Below, in pieces: positions 1 through 10,193 of a DNA stretch of 64,000 nt. The DNA lies in assembly GCA_036435485.1 (NCBI GenBank), contig CM071597.1, positions 50,141,881 to 50,205,880 of the forward strand, read 5' to 3'. The translations under genes were made by a program, and so were the position numbers. Under the pieces are notes generated by a model. The model had not been told where the DNA came from and made no database searches. It saw nothing but the letters and a program-made list of their open reading frames with translations. How positions within the stretch are numbered: position 1 is the first letter of the stretch; each line of letters starts with the position of its first letter. The stretch is from Saposhnikovia divaricata. Its lineage: Eukaryota > Streptophyta > Magnoliopsida > Apiales > Apiaceae.

Positions 1-2
1 CT

Positions 3-2495
3 GGGATCTTCCCTGAATCGGTTAAAGTTAGCGGTATTATGGCAGATTTGAGTAGCTTTGTGATAGATATGAAAGCACAACAGGCTAAGAACATTCCTCT
101 AGACAAGGTAATTTTTCAACTTCTGAGCCTAATTATATGCCAACTTCTGTCTCTAATGAATCCTAATGATTGAGTATGCATTTTCACCTTATCTTATTTA
201 ATGAGGATTATTGATAGTTGAGAACAAAGAGAAAGAGCATGTAGCTACTTTGATTGATATCAAAGAATATGCAAAAGAGCGATCATAGCAGACTTGGTTC
301 TTTACATTAATAATTAGATTAACTGCTTCTCTGCCGCTGGAGCAGCATTAGTTCTATCAGGTTCTGCTAATTGTATTCAAGTTAGGCAATGGTCTGCATG
401 TGAAGCGGCAACCATAGTATCTCATAGTTGATCTTTCGATCTTACATAGTTAGTGTCCAGTTCAACACATAACTTCTACACAAGGGATGAAGGAGGATAA
501 TTAACTAAAAGTGCTAAGTTTAGCAAGCCACCTCAAATTTTACGACCTAAGCTTTTTTCTTGGATTATCCAACTGAAGTAGCCCAGTTAAAACATGACAG
601 ACATTCAAGATGTCAAACTTTGTCATTTCGTTACTTGTTTTGCATTTTAGACAAATACCTTGCATTACTCAATGAAGGTGCAAAAACGTATTTTCTTTTT
701 GACCCTGGCTGATGTAGGTACTAGCAAGAAGGCAAATTGATACACTTACATGTCAAGCTTGGTTGTCAGAAAGCAAACATTTAGAAGAGAAGGTCAGTCT
801 TTACCTTGTGTACTTTCTTAAAGAAATTGATCAACTTGTCTTGATCTTACGCAATGACTTGTGAAGGATCGGTGCATATGATAGGGGTGAGCAAAAAACC
901 GAAATGAAACCGAAACCGAACCGAAACCGATCAAAACCGAACCGAAAAAACCGAAGCCGAACCGGCGGTTGCGGTTTTTGATTTTTAAAAACCGAAATTT
1001 TCGGTTTCGGTTCCGGTTTTAGGTTAAAACCGAACCGACTAAAACCGAACCGAACCGATTATTAAAATAAATATATAATTTATATAAATTTATAAAACTT
1101 TCTGGTGACTGCTCGGGCTGGTAACTTCTCATTTTCGTAAACTATATTATATATATAGGTTTCTACTATCATGTAAATTGTATTAAAACTACGATTATAT
1201 TGCAATCAATTTACATATTACATGAGAAAGTTCTAATTTGCTTTTGTATTAGCAACTGAGAGTACATTTTGTCATTTACTCATATACTGATTTCTGCAAG
1301 GCATTAAATTTGTGCAAGTTAAGACTTAATTAGGTATGATTTATTCATTGCACATTATCACACATGCATGTATAAATTTTGTTAAAATATATTGTGAGCC
1401 CTGTATAACTTATTAGCTTACTAATGTCATATGATACTGTCATATAACGTTACCACTAACATATACACAGAGTGTATTCATTCAAAAACTCAGTTACTTT
1501 GTTTAAAAATCGAGAACGTTGTAATTTATAAATTTAAAGTTTTGTAATATATTTATGATTTTTTCGTTCGGTTTTATAACCGAAACCGAACCGTTAAAAA
1601 CCGAACCGAGCTCTTTAAAACCGAAACCGAAACCGACGGTTCGGTTGCGGTTGCGGTTTTCAATTTTAAAAACCGAAGACATGCGGTTTCGGGTTCGGTT
1701 TCGGGGCAAAACCGAACCGAACCGTGCTCTCCCCTATATGATATGTATGCGGATGTAGTTTTGCCTCAGAATATAGTATCTTTTGTGAAATTGTGCAAAA
1801 CTTCTTCCAAAAATCTTCGTATGTACGATCAACTTCTCATATCTTGTGTCACTCCCATTCTTTTAGGTTGCAAAAATGAGTTTGCAAACAGGGATTCCAT
1901 CAGAGTATGCCAGCATGATTTTAGTTCAGACTGATCAAGGGAAACAGTCCTCTGGCCTAGTTCTTGTACAAGAGGCATGTCTCTGACTAGTCATTCCTTG
2001 AGACATGTAGCTAGCCTTTTCTACTTTATCAAATCTTTTCTTAAAGGAGATTATACTATCTTTTAAGCTAATGCTGATAACACTCTTCACACAATAGTGA
2101 GTATATAAGAATCTACTTTTTTAAAATAGAAAAATTGCGGTGTCTTTCTTCTGAATTGCTGGTGGTTGAATATGTTGTCACAGATGGTGGGATTAAATGG
2201 CAGAAAAGTAATATTCCTCCAAAGTATGGGTATTGGTTTTGGCGACTTAACTGCCACATACAAGGGTATTTCTCCTGGAAGTCAAGAATTAAAGTTACAT
2301 GAATCGAAACTAATGAAGGTGGCATCAAATATTCAGGAGAGGCTAGTAGATCGCTGCTGCTGCATGTGCTTCATTCAGGCTTGTTCGCAAGTAAACGATA
2401 GATGCACAATTGCTTTTACACAACTATGCACTGCCCTTGCATGTTTTCAGTGCCTCAGCTGCTGTTGTGATATATGTGAACAATACTGCGGATGA
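3..2495 (+). CDS. 3' end of VWA / inter-alpha-trypsin inhibitor heavy chain-like protein gene
   Basis: Four exons keep one frame: 3-107 (35 codons, then GT), 718-792 (25 codons, reading VLARRQIDTLTCQAWLSESK), 1867-1974 (VAKMSLQTGIPSEYASMILV) and 2184-2495 (ending in TGA). All join in phase 0. From memory of the family, this is the C-terminal part of plant proteins annotated as von Willebrand factor A / inter-alpha-trypsin inhibitor heavy chain-related. Those proteins carry an N-terminal VWA domain (outside this window) and a Cys-rich tail, seen here as RCCCMCFIQACS and CLSCCCDICEQYC. The biochemical function is not established; the Cys cluster could be a membrane or metal anchor (inference). 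Introns 1 and 2 have GT donors. Intron 3 would use a GC donor (GCATGT after exon 3), with acceptor CAG at 2181-2183. Intron 2 holds an hAT-like insertion. The gene looks complete at its 3' end; the 5' part lies off the window. Confidence 0.8.
108..717 (+). other. Intron of the VWA gene
   Basis: AT-rich intron between the exons ending at 107 and starting at 718, with GTAATT donor and TAG acceptor. No other gene or repeat recognised. Confidence 0.7.
883..1735. mobile_element. Non-autonomous hAT-like element in an intron
   Basis: Both ends are dense in ACCGAA/CCGAAACCG words (about 890-1060 and 1560-1730), as expected of hAT subterminal binding repeats. The termini AGGGGTGAGCA and TGCTCTCCCCT are near-perfect inverted repeats. 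They are flanked by the direct repeat ATATGAT (876-882 and 1736-1742), close to the 8-bp hAT target duplication. The ~500-bp interior is AT-rich and codes for nothing recognisable. It lies within intron 2 of the VWA gene. Confidence 0.7.
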
Positions 2496-2850
2496 TTTTG
2501 ATACAACTAGAACAATAAGTCCATATCAGACCGTATATCTTAATTTCTACTACATTGTATGTGTACATTCTGATTTGAAACTTACTGGATATTTCTGTAT
2601 AAAGAGAAATCTCATGATAAAATTTCAAAACAAATACCAGAATTACTACACACCAAGTGTCCCGAATCATTACGAGTCGAGTATAAAAGCAAGTAACCAT
2701 TGGTACATTGCACAACAAAATTTCAGAGCAATGCCGATTCTGGACTTTCAAACCGACACGGGAATTATCAATATCCATTAGATACTATGATTTACAAAAA
2801 TCTACAGCTAGTTCCGCCATCACCATCAAAGACTCGATATAAAAATTAAC
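2496..2850 (+). other. 3' flank / probable 3' UTR of the VWA gene
   Basis: AT-rich sequence after the TGA at 2495, up to the target duplication of the next copia element. The short ORFs here match nothing I recognise. Confidence 0.45.
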
Positions 2851-3181
2851 TGAAGAAAAGAAACCAAAAACTGATGCTATAAATACAAGATAAAGAACTA
2901 AGGTTCTGGAACAACTTTACTGTGACATTAAACTGAAAGAAAAATGCATTCAGTGTTCTGCTAACTTTTTAACGTTTGCAAGAGAGATTAAATAAAATAG
3001 ATAACAAATGTGATGGCTAAAAACTAGCAACAGATCACGACTACTTCCTACTACAATTCAACTACTTCTATTCCACAATGCTCCTATAAAACCTCCACTA
3101 CTGTGCTGGCCTATTCCACCTGACACTAACACGACTAAAACAAATTAAATGATTTATTAAGTTTAGATAAAAATTCCAACA
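2851..3181 (-). repeat. 3' LTR of copia A
   Basis: On the minus strand it starts TGTTGGAATTTT directly after a polypurine tract and ends with ...CA at 2851. It is a direct repeat of about 7574-7906. Confidence 0.85.
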
Positions 3182-3192
3182 AACTCCCCCTT
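3182..3192 (-). other. Polypurine tract of copia A
   Basis: On the minus strand AAGGGGGAGTT lies immediately before the LTR start TGTTGG, the usual plus-strand primer position. Confidence 0.75.
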
Positions 3193-3195
3193 AAT

Positions 3196-5862
3196 CTAAA
3201 CTTGTCTCTGCAGGTCCTTCATGCCCAGAAGTTTACACATCTTTTCAAACTTTACTGTGGACAATGCCTTAGTTGACACGTCTGCTCGTTGCTCTTCAGT
3301 ACGTACATGCTTAATAACAATCTTTCCTTGTTCAACGCATTCACGAATGAAATGATGACGAATGTCTATATGCTTACTGCGTCCGTGAAATACTGGATTC
3401 TTTGCCAAGTCATTTGTAGAATTGTTGTCTATATAAAGCACTACTGGACCAGTACATACATCAGTTACTTGACCAAGCAAGTTCTGTAACCAGATACCTT
3501 GACATGATGCAGCTGTTGCTGCCATAAACTCCGCCTCGCATGAAGAAAGTGCAACACATCGTTGCTTCTGTGACAGCTAAGTAATCAGACTTTCATTCAA
3601 GTAAAAAGTCATTCCTCTGTGCTCTTCCTATCATCGACTTGTCCTGCTAGATCACTATCAGAATACCCAGACAACAAATAATTTCCACCCCCCCCCCTTG
3701 AATAAATCAAGCCAAACTCCAATGTTCCCTTTACATATCTTAAGATATGTTTTAATGTATTTTGAGGCATCACCGAAGTCCTCTCCATAAACGTACTTAC
3801 AATCCCTACTGCATATGCAAAATCTGGTCGCGTATGGACCAGATATCTCAGTCCCCCCATCATACTTTTATACTGAGTTGGATTCACTGGCTTACCCGTT
3901 TCATCCTTGTTGAGTTGTTCCCTGGGCTCCATTGGATACTTTGATGGGTTGCAGTCTTCCATACCAGCTTTCTCTAACACTTTCTTAGCATATGCTGACT
4001 GCTTCAACTCAATATAATCCTTTCCTTGATCAACATCAATACCGAGATAATAAGATAGTCTGCCAAGATAACTCATCTCAAATTCTTCACTCATTTGTTT
4101 CTTGAACCTCTTAATATTTGAGATGTTAGTGCCAGTGATCAGTAAATCATCAACGTAAACACCTATAACAAGTGCCTCATCACCCTCTCGTTTTGTATAA
4201 ACAACATGCTTATAGGGACACTTTGTAAAGCCCAAACTTTCCAAACATTTGCTTAACTTAGCGTACCATGCCCATGGTGCCTATCGTAGACCATACAAAG
4301 CTTTTACCAACATATACACTAACTGCTCCTGACCTTCCTTCACAAATCCTTCTGGTTGGGACAGGTAGACATCTTCTTGGAGTTCTCTATTAAGGAATGA
4401 TGATTTCACGTCGAGGTGATTCACTTCCCATCCATTCTTTGCTGCTAAAGCTAATAAAAGTCTCACTGTTTCTAGGCAAGTAATAGGGGCAAACACCTCT
4501 TCAGAATCTATACCATGTCTCTGCACATATCCTTTCACAACGAGTCTTGCTCTGTTTTTAATAATTCCACCATCGGTGTCTCGTTTCAACTTGAACACCC
4601 ACCTCAAATCAATTGGTTTGTGTCCAGGAGGTAGCTTCATCAATTTCCATGTATTGTTTCTTTCAATGGCTTCTATCCCCTTTTCCAAAGCCTTACCCCC
4701 ATTCTTTGTCTTTCACTGCATGACTGTAAGTGCTGGGCTCATTGATACCCATGAACAAAAGTTCATCATCAAGTTTGATTTCTTCTGTATCATTGTAGAT
4801 ATCAGCAAGTAATCTGAAATTTCTGGGCTCTGTGCTGCTACTGGAAATCTCAGACCAATTTTCACTGCCTTCTTGCATTTGTGAGTTGTTGGATGTTTGT
4901 GATTGCACGGGAGTTGTGATAGAGCTCTACTCTATTTCATCAGGTATCCTCTGGATACTTATCAATTACAATGAACGATCCAGTGATAGTTTATTTGCTA
5001 TCAATCTGGTGGTTCCATGACCATGACTTAGCCTCTTCAAAGATACATCCCTGCTTACACAAACTCTCCCATATGTTGGATCATACAACCTGTGTGCTTC
5101 AGTGCCAGGTTCCTTTCCCAGATAGATGACTTTTTTGCTACGATCATCAAACTTTCTTGTATGCACACTTGGTACTTTCAAGTTAAGCAACCAAAATTTT
5201 TTTACGATCAACATGTGGTTTTTTTTTTTTTTTTTTTTTGCTAAATCAACATGTGGTTTTTTACCTGACCAAGCCTCGTAAGGAGTCTCCTTTGATAAAG
5301 AACGTGTGGGTAACCTGTTCAGAAAAAACTGCGTGTCGTACAGCCTCACCCCATAAATATGATGGTTACTGCTTCCCCTTAAAAACTTCTCTTCATGGCC
5401 ACCACTTTTCTATTTCTCCATTCTACCATGCCATTCTGCTGAGGAGAATAGGGCGCAGTGTAGTGTCATTCAATCCCAGCTTCTTCACAGTGACTTGTAA
5501 ATTTGTTTGATATAAACTCTCCACCCCTGTCAGTTCGAAGTACCCTGATCTTGTTTACTAAACTTTTCTCCACCAATACCTAAAATTTCTTAAAAGCTCC
5601 CATTGCCTCGTCCTTTGTTTTTAGCATATACACCCACATTCATTAACTAATAACAAAATATACCTGGGCCACACAAATCTCCTTGTATCAACTCCAGTGG
5701 AACTTTTGCAGTAAAATTAGTTTGTGACGGGAATGATTTTCTCGCTTGCTTCAACAACAGATGCCCTTTGCACACCTCCTTGGGTTGTATCAATTTTGGT
5801 AAACCATTTTCCATCTCATTATTTGACATAAGTGCCATTACTTGAAAGTTAGCATGCCCCAT
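3196..5862 (-). pseudogene. Copia A pol (integrase - RT - RNase H), broken
   Basis: Decayed pol read on the minus strand. 5862-5647 is the pre-integrase/integrase start. 5349-4966 is the integrase C-terminal part with the KVIYLGKEPGTEAHRLYDP segment. 4908-4693 is the hinge. 4688-4281 is the N-terminal RT (WVFKLKRDTDGGIIKNRARL, DVKSSFLNREL). 4244-3609 is the RT core with YVDDLLITG, then LSYYLGIDV and RYLVHTRPDFAYAVG. 3525-3196 is RNase H (VVLYIDNNSTNDLAKNPVFH, KHIDIRHHFIRE). Several frameshifts and stops separate these blocks (around 4245-4280, 4690, 4909-4965 and 5350-5646), so no functional polyprotein is possible. A 26-nt poly-T insertion also disrupts the integrase. Confidence 0.9.
5207..5256 (-). 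mobile_element. Tiny retroposed poly(A) insertion with 12-bp TSD
   Basis: ATCAACATGTGG at 5207-5218 is repeated at 5245-5256. Between the copies are 21 T followed by GCTAA. On the minus strand this is TTAGC plus a 21-A tail flanked by a 12-bp duplication. That is what an extremely 5'-truncated LINE-mobilised transcript looks like. It lies in the copia A integrase. Confidence 0.7.
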
Positions 5863-6081
5863 ACGTGAGTGCCACAGATCATATTATCTTGTATAACCTG
5901 TTTGCTGATCTTTTTACTTTCATTAATAACTTGCCTTGCTTATCATAGACCCAAAAAAACTTGCCATGATGAATTACTTTATTACCTACCTCAGATAACC
6001 CAAGCTTATAATGTTGCTACAAAGGGTGGGAATATAATATACCTCATCGAGAGACCATTTTTCGTCATTCTTGCATTTGAA

Positions 6082-6767
6082 GATTATGGAACCCTTTCCT
6101 TTTATGTTTACTGTCAATCCGTCGCCAAACTTGACCTGCCCAGTTAAACTTTCATCCAGTTCTTGAATTTCGATCGCAATCTAGTCGTATGGTTACTAGC
6201 CCCGTTATCAAAATACCACAGATTTGACTAATCTTTCTTGTCACCTCCTGAACTTAGTTTTGGAACTACGTTTCTTCGTCGAGTAGCAACACATTATTTT
6301 CTTTTTCTCCACACTTTGTCAAAAGAAGTGCAGGCTCGTCAGTCTTGAATTTCTGCTAAATTCACCTCTATTTTATGCTCCCTTTCACATCGTGTTTGAC
6401 GACACTCTACAGCATAGTGCCCATAAACATTACAATTAAAGCACTTTATCTTGATCTTGCCACGTCCTCCACGACCACTATCTTTACCACGATAATCAAC
6501 TCCTCCTCGAGCCCTTTAACCTGGGGACACATCTGTCCCTCTGTTTGCTTTCTTTATCCATTTCTCTTTGGTAAGCAACAATTGACCTTCATTGTTTTCC
6601 ATCTTCCTCCATTCCTCCTCTGTTAAAAAGTTGTCCTCCATTGCTTTCAACTTGTCCACGAAGCCTCTCTTCGTGAGCTTTGAGAGACCCAAATATTTCT
6701 TCAACCTTCATTATTTCCAGATTTCCAAAAAGCTCGATTGTTGATGCAATTTGTAAGAACTTCGAAG
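6082..6767 (-). pseudogene. Copia A gag C-terminus and protease, minus-strand arm
   Basis: Minus-strand reading gives the gag end (LGLSKLTKRG near 6704-6660 in one frame; in another frame the typical ...GSLKAHEERL), then Arg/Gly-rich sequence and the protease region, ending near 6082. It is the mirror copy of the plus-strand segment 6892-7575. Frameshifts are present throughout. Confidence 0.75.
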
Positions 6768-7575
6768 GAACTGCTCGAAGCTACAACGTATTGTGTGTCC
6801 ATTGTTGTCGTTCTAGGCATGTATTTCGAGCATTAGGTGAACAAGTTGAGGAGACTTATGTTGTAAAGAAATTGCTTCGAGTAGTTTCTTCGGAGTTCCT
6901 ACAAATTGCATCAATAATTGAGCAATATGGAAATCTGGAAACAATGACGTTTGAAGAAATAGTTGAGTCTCTTAAGGCTCACGAAGAGAGGCTTCGTAGA
7001 TAGGTTTAAAGCAATGGAGGACAACTTTTACTAACCAGCGAGGAATGGAGGAAGAGGGAAACAACGAAGGTCAATTGTTGCTTACAAAGGAAGAAAGGAT
7101 GAAGAAAGGAAACAGAGGATGTGTCCCCAGTCAAAGGGCTCGAGGAGGGAGTGGTTATTGTGGTAAAGATAGTGGTCGTGGAGGACGTGACAAGAGTAAG
7201 ATAAAGTGCTTCAGTCGTAATGTTTATGGACACTACGCTGCAGAGTGTCTTAAACCACGACATGAAAGGGAGCATAAAACATAAGTGAATTTAGCATAAA
7301 TTTAAGACAATGAGCCTGCACTTCTGTTGACAGAGTGTGGAGAAAAAGAAAATAATGTGGTGTTGCTTAATGAAGAAAACGTAGTTCCAAAACTAAGTTC
7401 AAAAGGGGATGAGAAAGCTTTTAAATCTGTGGTATTTGGATAACGGGGCTAGCAATCATATGACTGGATTGCAATCGAAACTCAAGGAGCTGGATGAAAG
7501 TGTAACTGGGCAGGTCAAGATTGGTGACGGATCGACAGTAAACATACAAGGAAAGCTGGAAAGGGTTGCATAATC
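6768..7575 (+). pseudogene. Copia A gag and protease, plus-strand arm
   Basis: 6680-7003 reads a copia gag C-terminal half (FEGTARSYN, EETYVVKKLLRVVSSEFLQI, MTFEEIVESLKAHEERLRR). 7045-7284 follows with an RGGRDK basic stretch and a degenerate zinc knuckle CFSRNVYGHYAAEC, whose second Cys is replaced by Arg. 7430-7572 reads a copia protease start (YLDNGASNHMTG) up to a TAA just before the LTR. It is opposite in orientation to the rest of the element. The mirror image of 6892-7575 lies at 6082-6767, with 6768-6891 as the unique loop. Confidence 0.75.
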
Positions 7576-7906
7576 CGAAAAGAAACAAAAAACAGATGCT
7601 ATTAATACAAGATAAAGAACTAAGGTTGTGGAACAACTTCAGTGTGATATTGAACTACAAGAAAAATGCATTCAGTGTTCTGCTCACTTTTTAACGTTTA
7701 CAAGAGTGTTTAAATAAATGAGATAACAGATGTATTGGCTAAAAAATAGCAACAGATCACGACTCCTTCCTACTACAACTCAGCTACTTCATTTATTCCA
7801 CAATGATCCTATAAAACCTCCACTTTGTGCTGACCTATTCCACCTGACACTAACACAACTAAAACAAATTCAATGATTTATTAAATTTAAAATTAAAATT
7901 CCAACA
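7574..7906 (-). repeat. 5' LTR of copia A
   Basis: Direct repeat of 2851-3181, ending AAAATTCCAACA on the plus strand (TGTTGG on the minus strand) just before the TSD TTAAC. The inner edge near 7574 is blurred (TCCGAAAAG versus TGAAGAAAAG in the other LTR) and abuts the inverted protease arm with no PBS between. Confidence 0.8.
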
Positions 7907-7992
7907 TTAACATCAAAAATCCTTGACATCAAATAACTATCACAAAAAGTTCTACTGCATTACACAATTAAATAACATCAACCACAATATGT

Positions 7993-8072
7993 AAAAAATA
8001 CATTATATTATGACCATGCTTATCGATTACCTTCCGTAAAAATACATTATGACCGTGCTTATCGATTACCTT
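7993..8072. repeat. Short tandem duplication (~40 bp x 2)
   Basis: The segment AATACATTAT...GACC(A/G)TGCTTATCGATTACCTTCC occurs at about 7993-8032 and again at about 8038-8072. Confidence 0.75.
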
Positions 8073-8112
8073 CCTTGTTTCTCCTCTTCTGATCTTGTTC
8101 GAAACTGAATGC

Positions 8113-8307
8113 TTATCGGTTTGAGCCTTTGAGGTCCTTGTTGAACTGATTCAAATCGGAAAATGAAGTGGCGACGCTGCAGAGATAAACGGAGACGGTT
8201 TGAGAAGCTCCGTTCTCGATGGAGACGAAATTGGATAGGATTTTTGAAGCTTTGGCTAACGAGACTGGCTTTGACGATACCATCTGTGCTGCTGACAATG
8301 ACTTCAT
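8113..8307 (-). CDS. Small uncharacterised plant protein, possibly a truncated copy
   Basis: 64-codon frame beginning MKSLSAAQMVSSKPVSLAKA and ending DLKGSNR. The block SLAKASKILSNFVS..NGASQTVSVYL followed by an FxxLxxFNKDLK helix resembles small uncharacterised plant proteins I recall, but I cannot name the family. Two Met codons near the start (residues 1 and 9) are possible starts. The composition is more gene-like than the surrounding AT-rich DNA. A second overlapping frame (8066-8347) reads basic low-complexity sequence and is probably the shadow. It could be a first exon or a remnant gene truncated by copia A, which lies directly downstream of its 3' side. Confidence 0.35.
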   Translation of the reverse strand: MKSLSAAQMVSSKPVSLAKASKILSNFVSIENGASQTVSVYLCSVATSFSDLNQFNKDLKGSNR

Positions 8308-8720
8308 TTTCGTGTTTGTTTTGTAGGGTTTTGGGCATATAATTCAACTAGTCAGATAATGCCGTCGCCAAATTAAATTTTTTTTAAAAAAAAAATCTAT
8401 ATTACAGAGATAGATGTGCTTGACGACTCAGTTAGCATCTTTGAGGTTAAAAGCTTTCTAAATATACACACAAGGGTATTTATAAAATGAATAATATTAA
8501 ATATTTACAAAACTGCCATTCAAAATTTGTACTACAAACACATACTACCTCTGGAAACACCCTGAGGCCATCCTCGGGAGCAGTTTTCTCTATATTATAT
8601 TATCAATATTAAATTTTAATAGTTACATAATCTTCTCTAATGAATCGATTTCTTGTTAAACACGATTTTTTCGATTGAGCTGTTCCCTCTTTAAAATCAA
8701 AATCTCAACTTTAATATATA

Positions 8721-9115
8721 CTAGCTTATGGCCCGTGCTTTGCACGGGTCACTTTTAAATATTTTAAAATTATACGATTAAATAAAATAGAATATAATAA
8801 TTTATTATGGAAATAATTTAGTTTTATAATATTAATTAATAAAATTATTAGTAATAATAATAGTTATTTAATAATTGACATGTATTGTTTAGAACTAATA
8901 ATATAAATCTTAATGTAAATTTGTTGTTGACGGGATTCGAATCTTGAATATTTAGAAGGGGATTTAAATATAGAATATTACTTATCATTAGATCTTACGG
9001 TTATCATCTATTTACTGAATATCTAACGGTCATAATTATTTTAACGGTTCAACTATTAAATCAAACTACCAACAATTATACCCTTGTTTGCTTATTATAT
9101 ATTAGTATAGATAGA
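8721..9115 (-). mobile_element. Non-autonomous Helitron, 395 bp
   Basis: On the minus strand it begins TCTATCTATACTAATATATA and ends with a 7-bp-stem hairpin (CCCGTGC/GCACGGG, plus positions 8732-8748), 7 nt, then CTAG. It is flanked by A on the left and T on the right, as expected of Helitron insertion at AT. No coding capacity. The sister tandem copy near 10315-10345 lacks it. Confidence 0.75.
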
Positions 9116-9243
9116 TTATAAAAATTTATCTAATAATTTTTATCCAACCCTAAAAATTAAAAAACACGTTTCCAGTCGCTCTTATTTGGATCCGAAATTC
9201 TAACTTCATTACATATTATTGATGACACTTATCTTATAAAATA

Positions 9244-9478
9244 CTCCCTCCAGTCCATTATATAAGTCATTTGACTTTTGTGCACGTAATTTTAAGTGAT
9301 TTTATTACATAGCTAAAATTATTATTTTTTAAAATTTCTTTTTCTAAATAAAAATTAAAATATTATATTTTTATTCAAAAAAGAAAAAATTGAAAAATAA
9401 TAATTTTTAATATATAGTCAAAGCACCTAAAGTTACGTGCAAAAAAGTCAAATGCCTTATATAATGGACCGGAGGGAG
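9244..9478. mobile_element. Stowaway-like MITE, 235 bp
   Basis: Terminal inverted repeats CTCCCTCC...GGAGGGAG extend inward about 45 bp (CCATTATATAAG / CTTATATAATGG) and are flanked by TA/TA. This is the typical plant Tc1/mariner-type MITE. The sister tandem copy (near 10515-10530) has no insertion here. Confidence 0.88.
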
Positions 9479-10193
9479 TAACATTTTTTTCTTAAAAATT
9501 AAAACCTTAAAAGTGAGTAAATTCCAATTTTTACATTCTTTAAACTTTCTAATATTTATGAGTTTTAGAGATGAAAAACATCTTTATTTTCTATATATTA
9601 TAGATTTTCTGTATTTATTTACAGATTTCGCATGGGAATGTCTTTATGTTATTTGAACACATTAATTTTTGTAAATACGAAGACTTTCCATTACAGGAAT
9701 AATATTGAATTTATGGATATATTTTTCTAATGCAAATATAATTAACTTGTATAAAATAGTTAAAATAAAGGATTTCTAGGAACAAAGATATACATTATAG
9801 TTTTGAAAAATTGTATAAGACGTCTCCACCGTTCTCGTATTCAACTTCCAATAGAACATTTTATTATATGTATTATTTATATATTTAAATGTCTTTTTTA
9901 CCTCCAATAATTTTTTAAATTAAATGTATTCTTTATAAACTCTTCTTCTCTAAAAATTAAAAATTAGAACTCCTAGTTTACTTGTAATAAAACTCTTAAT
10001 TATATGTCTTACAAATACCAATTCTAATTCCAATCTAACTTTTTATTATATGTCTTCTCATAAATTTAAATTCTTATTTTCTATAAATTTGAACACCTAT
10101 TATGCTTCTAATATGTTAAAGGATAGTTTTTTAGTTATTCAAATTTAAATCCTAAAATTCTAAAAAATTCAAAATATATTTATCTTCTAATAT

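Larger units (their letters stand above)
2851..7906 (-). mobile_element. Ty1-copia retrotransposon A, rearranged and decayed
   Basis: A minus-strand LTR element bounded by TSD TTAAC (2846-2850 and 7907-7911). Direct LTRs of ~331 bp (2851-3181 and about 7574-7906) share most of their sequence but differ at many positions and small gaps, so the insertion is old. Reading on the minus strand from pol to the 3' LTR, the order is normal: integrase, RT, RNase H, PPT, LTR. The 5' part is abnormal. The gag/protease segment is duplicated head to head, and no primer-binding site is left next to the 5' LTR. Confidence 0.88.
8594..10190. repeat. Tandem duplication, copy A (Helitron- and Stowaway-interrupted)
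   Basis: The sequence from 8594 (ATCAATATTAAATTTTAATA) to about 10190 is repeated from 10194. Matching blocks in order include CTTCTCTAATGAA, TTCATTACATATTATTGATGA, GTGAATTCCAATTTTTAC, ACTTCCAATA and the end block CCTAAA(A)TTCTAAAAAATT. Copy A contains two extra blocks missing from copy B: 8721-9115 (Helitron) and 9244-9478 (Stowaway). Without them it is about 0.97 kb. Non-coding and AT-rich. Confidence 0.7.

Noticed and set aside
2410..2781. 123-codon frame overlapping the end of the VWA gene
   Set aside because: Out of frame with the clear Cys-rich C-terminal exon; runs into the 3' flank.
9480..10190. Search for a gene in the AT-rich tandem copy
   Set aside because: No frame above noise; matches its sister copy without coding-like conservation.
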